Part shown: positions 14,191-16,676 of the stretch, piece after piece | Numbering within the stretch: position 1 is the stretch's first letter | Layout of the letters: each line of letters opens with the position of its first letter | NCBI GenBank assembly: GCA_945877525.1 | Contig: CAMDVP010000036.1 | Coordinates: 1 to 16,676, forward strand | DNA from: an uncultured Clostridia bacterium | Lineage (GTDB): Bacteria; Bacillota; Clostridia; Christensenellales; Aristaeellaceae | Direction of reading: 5' to 3' | DNA: 16,676 nt | Translations under genes and position numbers: made by a program | The notes under the pieces: generated by a model | What the model saw: the letters and a program-made list of their open reading frames with translations, nothing else | Told to the model about the DNA's origin: nothing | The model's database searches: none

Positions 14191-15345
14191 TTACTGCGGC
14201 AGGGCCACGGAATACACAGTGTCTCCGGAGGTCACCAGCGCGCGGCCGTTTGAGGTCAGGCCGATGAATCCCGTGGCCTGCACGCCATCCGGCAGGGGCA
14301 GGGCATAGGCATAAAACCGCTGGCTGTCGATATCCGCGCGGTACAGATATTCGGCGGAAACGGCATACAGATTCTTCCCCTGCACCGCCGCGCCCACGCA
14401 GGTGCTGGGCAGGGCATAGCGCCTGTCCAGATTTCCGGACAGCACGCGCAACTCCGTCAGAGCATAGGTGGTGGAATCCGTCTGGGAGGAAGGGGCCAGC
14501 AGCATGCTGGCGCTGCCCCTGGCGGGAATGTAGGCGTCTATCAGCTTCCAGCCGTAAACCAGCATGGTGCTGTTCACATCCTGCACGGCCTTGTAGTCAT
14601 AGGTGTACATTTGCTGGGTGGTAAACACCCGCAGACGGTTGTCCTCAAAAAGCACCTTGTAGGCCAGGTTTTCTCCCAGGGACACCTCGCCGGTGTTCAT
14701 CTTGCCCACCTGGAAGGTGTTCAGCACTGTGTTGATGGCCGTGCCGTAGGCATCCAGCGCCAGCGTCCACATGTACTGCCCCTTTTCCCCGTAAAAGCCC
14801 ACGTCCAGCAGCAGCATGCCGCTGAACGCATCCATCTCCTCGTCCACCTGCGCGCCCTGGAGATCCTTCACCACCAGGTCGGGTGCGGTGTCCTCGCCAA
14901 TCACCACGGCGGCATAGCTTTCGCCAACCCGGGCAAACTGCACCTCCGCGCCCATGTTTTCATTGTAGGATGGATTACCGTTCCTGTCCACAATGAACAG
15001 CTGACTGCCAACCCAGGCCACCAGATGCGTGTTTGACACGGAGAAGGACGCCCCCGCACCCACGGGAAAACTCCAGCGGATGGCGCCGGTGGAGGTCAGG
15101 CAATGGATGGATGCGCCGTCGTAATACAGCACGTTTTCGCCAAAGGGCGTGACGTCCTGTCCCGCGTAGCAGGGCATGGTGGTGGCGGAAATTTCGGTGG
15201 TTTTGCCCATGCCGCTGATCACCTTCAGCCCTACCAGCACGCCCACCACCAGCACAATCAGGATCAGCCAGTTTCGTATCTGCGTGCGCCGCCGGCGCTC
15301 CATGGCCTGGCGGTCGTTATACATGGATTTGCCCTTGCCCTGCAT
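14191..15345 (-). CDS. DUF5711 family membrane-anchored protein
   Basis: A 384-residue protein with a basic cytoplasmic N-terminus (ERRRRTQIRN), one membrane helix (about 25-43, NWLILIVLVVGVLVGLKVI) and a large extracellular part. That part is built of repeated beta-strand units such as NVLYYDGASIHCLTSTGAIRWSF, HLVAWVGSQLFIVDRNGNPSY, NLAYKVLFEDNRLRVFTTQQMYTYDYK and NLYAVSAEYLYRADIDSQRFYAYAL. These are PQQ/WD-like blades, suggesting a beta-propeller. This agrees with DUF5711 proteins of clostridia, whose function I do not know. GAGGAG lies 7-8 bases before the ATG. It appears monocistronic: its own promoter lies just upstream and the shared terminator region lies downstream. An adhesin, scaffold or envelope-assembly role (compare BamB folds) would be a guess. 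Confidence 0.85.
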   Translation of the reverse strand: MQGKGKSMYNDRQAMERRRRTQIRNWLILIVLVVGVLVGLKVISGMGKTTEISATTMPCYAGQDVTPFGENVLYYDGASIHCLTSTGAIRWSFPVGAGASFSVSNTHLVAWVGSQLFIVDRNGNPSYNENMGAEVQFARVGESYAAVVIGEDTAPDLVVKDLQGAQVDEEMDAFSGMLLLDVGFYGEKGQYMWTLALDAYGTAINTVLNTFQVGKMNTGEVSLGENLAYKVLFEDNRLRVFTTQQMYTYDYKAVQDVNSTMLVYGWKLIDAYIPARGSASMLLAPSSQTDSTTYALTELRVLSGNLDRRYALPSTCVGAAVQGKNLYAVSAEYLYRADIDSQRFYAYALPLPDGVQATGFIGLTSNGRALVTSGDTVYSVALPQ

Positions 15346-15376
15346 AGCAAACTCCTCTCATTGCGGAATCATCTTC

Positions 15377-15405
15377 ATTATATCAGCGCCCGCACCCCTG
15401 TGCAA
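15377..15405 (-). promoter_or_regulatory. Promoter of the DUF5711 gene
   Basis: Minus strand: perfect TATAAT (15377-15382) with TG one base upstream (extended -10), and TTGCAC (15400-15405) as a partial -35 with a 17-base spacer. The start codon is about 32 bases beyond the -10. A GCGCCC/GGGCGC inverted repeat surrounds the -35 region. This is the same extended -10 layout as the glycosyltransferase promoter. Confidence 0.7.
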
Positions 15406-15433
15406 GGGGCGCGCAGGCAGGAATCAGCCTCCC

Positions 15434-15467
15434 GTGTCCCGAATGCTTCCCTGACAGATTCGGACAC
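15434..15467 (+). promoter_or_regulatory. Leader stem-loop directly before the LUD gene's ribosome-binding site
   Basis: GTGTCCCGAAT (15434-15444) pairs with ATTCGGACAC (15458-15467), ten pairs with one bulged C and a 13-base loop. The ribosome-binding site AGGAGG (15470-15475) follows after two bases, then seven Ts (15476-15482) and the ATG. It could act on translation or be a protein site. I see no convincing plus-strand promoter before it. Confidence 0.45.
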
Positions 15468-15483
15468 AGAGGAGGTTTTTTTC

Positions 15484-16098
15484 ATGGATGAACTGTTTCA
15501 AAGCGTCCGTCAGGCGTTGGAAGGCCGGGGCTTTGAGGTGTATGCCGCGCCCGACGCAGCCGCAGCCCGGGACAGGGCGCTTTCCCTGATCTCTCCGGAA
15601 AGCAGCGTGGGTGTGGGCGGCTCCATGACCGTGCGTCAGCTGGGGCTGGCGGAAATGCTGGAAAGCAGCGGCCACGCTGTCTGGTGGCATTGGACAGGCG
15701 CGGAGGATCGTGCCGCCGTGATGGAAAACGCGCGCCATGCAGACGTATACCTGGCCTCTGCCAACGCCGTCACCCGAAACGGCCAGCTGGTAAACACCGA
15801 CGGCACAGGCAACCGCGTGGGCGCGCTGCTTCACGGCCCGGCGCTGGTGATTCTCATTATCGGGCGCAACAAGCTGGTGGACGGTGGCCTGAGCGAGGCC
15901 CTGGCCCGCATCCGCCGGGAAGCCTGCCCGCCCAACGCCAAACGCCTGGGGCTAAACACCCCCTGCGCCCATACCGGCCGCTGCGACGAGGCCCATTGCG
16001 GGGACGACTGCATGTGCCGCGGCACGGCCATCCTCCACCGGCCCATGCGCAGTCAGCGGATGGCGGTGATTCTGGTGGATGAGGCTTTGGGCTACTGA
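15484..16098 (+). CDS. LUD domain protein (LutC/YkgG-like, DUF162) with cysteine-rich C-terminus
   Basis: A 204-residue stand-alone LUD protein. Family marks are GVGGSMTVRQLGL (43-55), ASANAVTRNGQLVNTDGTGNRVGALL (91-116) and GPALVILIIGRNKLV (118-132). The C-terminus holds six cysteines (148, 161, 167, 172, 176, 178) in C-x12-C-x5-C-x4-C-x3-C-x-C, followed by the family's terminal EALGY. LutC takes part in lactate oxidation with LutA and LutB, but neither is present here and stand-alone clostridial members have no proven reaction; the cysteines may bind a metal or iron-sulfur cluster. I chose the ATG at 15484 because AGGAGG is 8 bases upstream. The open frame further 5' overlaps the DUF5711 gene. 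Its stop overlaps the convergent decarboxylase gene by 7 bases. Confidence 0.9.
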   Translation: MDELFQSVRQALEGRGFEVYAAPDAAAARDRALSLISPESSVGVGGSMTVRQLGLAEMLESSGHAVWWHWTGAEDRAAVMENARHADVYLASANAVTRNGQLVNTDGTGNRVGALLHGPALVILIIGRNKLVDGGLSEALARIRREACPPNAKRLGLNTPCAHTGRCDEAHCGDDCMCRGTAILHRPMRSQRMAVILVDEALGY

Positions 16099-16676
16099 TC
16101 CGCCCTGTCCCCCAGCAGCTTTCCCATGAGCGCCCGCTTGTTTTCCATGGCGGTGGTGGTGGGGCGGCCCAGGTCGGGGCGGGAACCAATGGCGCACCTC
16201 ACCTCAATCAGCGTCAGCTCCTGCCGCGCCATGGCCCGCGCAAGGGCCGCGTCCAGCGCCTCCCCATCGCGAACGCATTCCGCGTGGGGATAGCCGCAGC
16301 CCCGGGCAATCTGCTTAAGATCGATGCTTCCGGCCACGGTGGGCATGCCGCCCACGGTTTCATGGGCGCCGTTGTTAATCACCAGGTGAATCACGTTGCC
16401 GGGACGGTTCGCGCCCATCAGCGCCAGGCTGCCCATGTGCATGAGCACCGCGCCGTCACCGTCGATGACAATCACCCGGCGCCGGGGCTGCTGCAGGGCA
16501 ATGCCCATGGCGATGGAGGAGCTGTGCCCCATGGAACCCACCGTGAGGAAGTCGCTTTCGTGACCCTCTTTGCAGGCCTCGCGGATCTCAAACAGCTCGC
16601 GGGATGCCTTGCCGGTGGTGGACACAATCACGTCCTCCGGCCCTGCGGCGGCTGCAATGCGGCGGATGGCCTCCTC
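16092..16676 (-). CDS. Phosphonopyruvate decarboxylase, C-terminal TPP-binding domain (5' end outside window)
   Basis: The last 194 residues of a thiamine-diphosphate enzyme whose frame is open to the right edge; the GTG at 16631 is internal. It has VIVSTTGKASRELFEIRE, FLTVGSMGHSSSIAMGIAL, the TPP motif from GDGAVLMHMGSLALMG to the paired Asn of VINNGAHETVGGMPT, and IARGCGY. These match phosphonopyruvate decarboxylase (Ppd/AepY), which turns phosphonopyruvate into phosphonoacetaldehyde and CO2 and pulls phosphonate synthesis forward after PEP mutase. The nearest alternative is the sulfopyruvate decarboxylase beta subunit, which is shorter and separate from its alpha subunit. The partners that would prove a phosphonate pathway (PEP mutase, 2-aminoethylphosphonate transaminase) would lie beyond 16676. 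The stop (TAG at 16092-16094) overlaps the convergent LUD gene, and no terminator separates the two. Confidence 0.85.
   Translation of the reverse strand, partial: EEAIRRIAAAAGPEDVIVSTTGKASRELFEIREACKEGHESDFLTVGSMGHSSSIAMGIALQQPRRRVIVIDGDGAVLMHMGSLALMGANRPGNVIHLVINNGAHETVGGMPTVAGSIDLKQIARGCGYPHAECVRDGEALDAALARAMARQELTLIEVRCAIGSRPDLGRPTTTAMENKRALMGKLLGDRADQ

Noticed and set aside
15103..15483. Extension of the LUD frame upstream into the DUF5711 gene
   Set aside because: The ATG at 15484 has AGGAGG 8 bases upstream and homologues start there; the extension is antisense to the DUF5711 coding region.

Overview
The window is dense, high-GC coding DNA (roughly 60% by eye). The Shine-Dalgarno sites are strong (GGAGG type) and the promoters are sigma-A-like with extended -10 elements. 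The gene families (YesM/YesN-type two-component genes, LplA/B/C-type sugar transporter, DUF5711, stand-alone LUD protein) suggest a high-GC member of the Clostridia/Bacillota, possibly a gut or rumen relative of the Christensenellales. That placement is inference. I see no mobile elements, CRISPR arrays, tRNA or rRNA genes.

Layout, left to right. (1) Positions 1-2574, minus strand: a promoter with a palindrome over its -35, then a family-4 glycosyltransferase, then (4-base overlap) an unusual open reading frame. That frame joins a UPF0104/YbhN-type integral membrane protein in frame to an alpha/beta hydrolase; it runs off the left edge. (2) Positions 2673-6231, minus strand: a carbohydrate importer operon in the order permease (LplB type), permease (LplC type), intercistronic hairpin, solute-binding protein, terminator. 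It has no ATPase gene. (3) Positions 6232-6487: a divergent control region with a 12-base perfect inverted repeat and a GGTTGC direct repeat 20 bases apart. (4) Positions 6488-14015, plus strand: a tight five-gene run of GH94 disaccharide phosphorylase, phosphohexomutase, YesM-type sensor kinase, a second solute-binding protein, and an AraC-type response regulator. (5) Positions 14016-14190: convergent intergenic region with two terminator-like hairpins and a 10-base inverted repeat spanning about 110 bases. (6) Positions 14191-15345, minus strand: a membrane-anchored DUF5711 protein. (7) Positions 15484-16098, plus strand: a LUD-domain protein with a cysteine-rich tail. Its stop overlaps by 7 bases the stop of a convergent gene for the TPP-binding half of a phosphonopyruvate decarboxylase, which runs off the right edge.

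How it fits together (inference). Blocks 2-4 look like one self-contained sugar locus. An extracellular binding protein and two permeases import a disaccharide or short oligosaccharide. The GH94 enzyme splits it with phosphate in the cytoplasm, saving one ATP per bond. The mutase feeds the sugar 1-phosphate into glycolysis. A three-component sensor (dedicated binding protein, kinase and AraC-type regulator, comparable in composition to AraPST of Geobacillus) is encoded downstream of the enzymes. It probably acts on the shared divergent control region, giving positive feedback. Blocks 1, 6 and 7 appear unrelated: envelope glycolipid or glycan handling, an unknown surface protein, and the edge of a phosphonate pathway.
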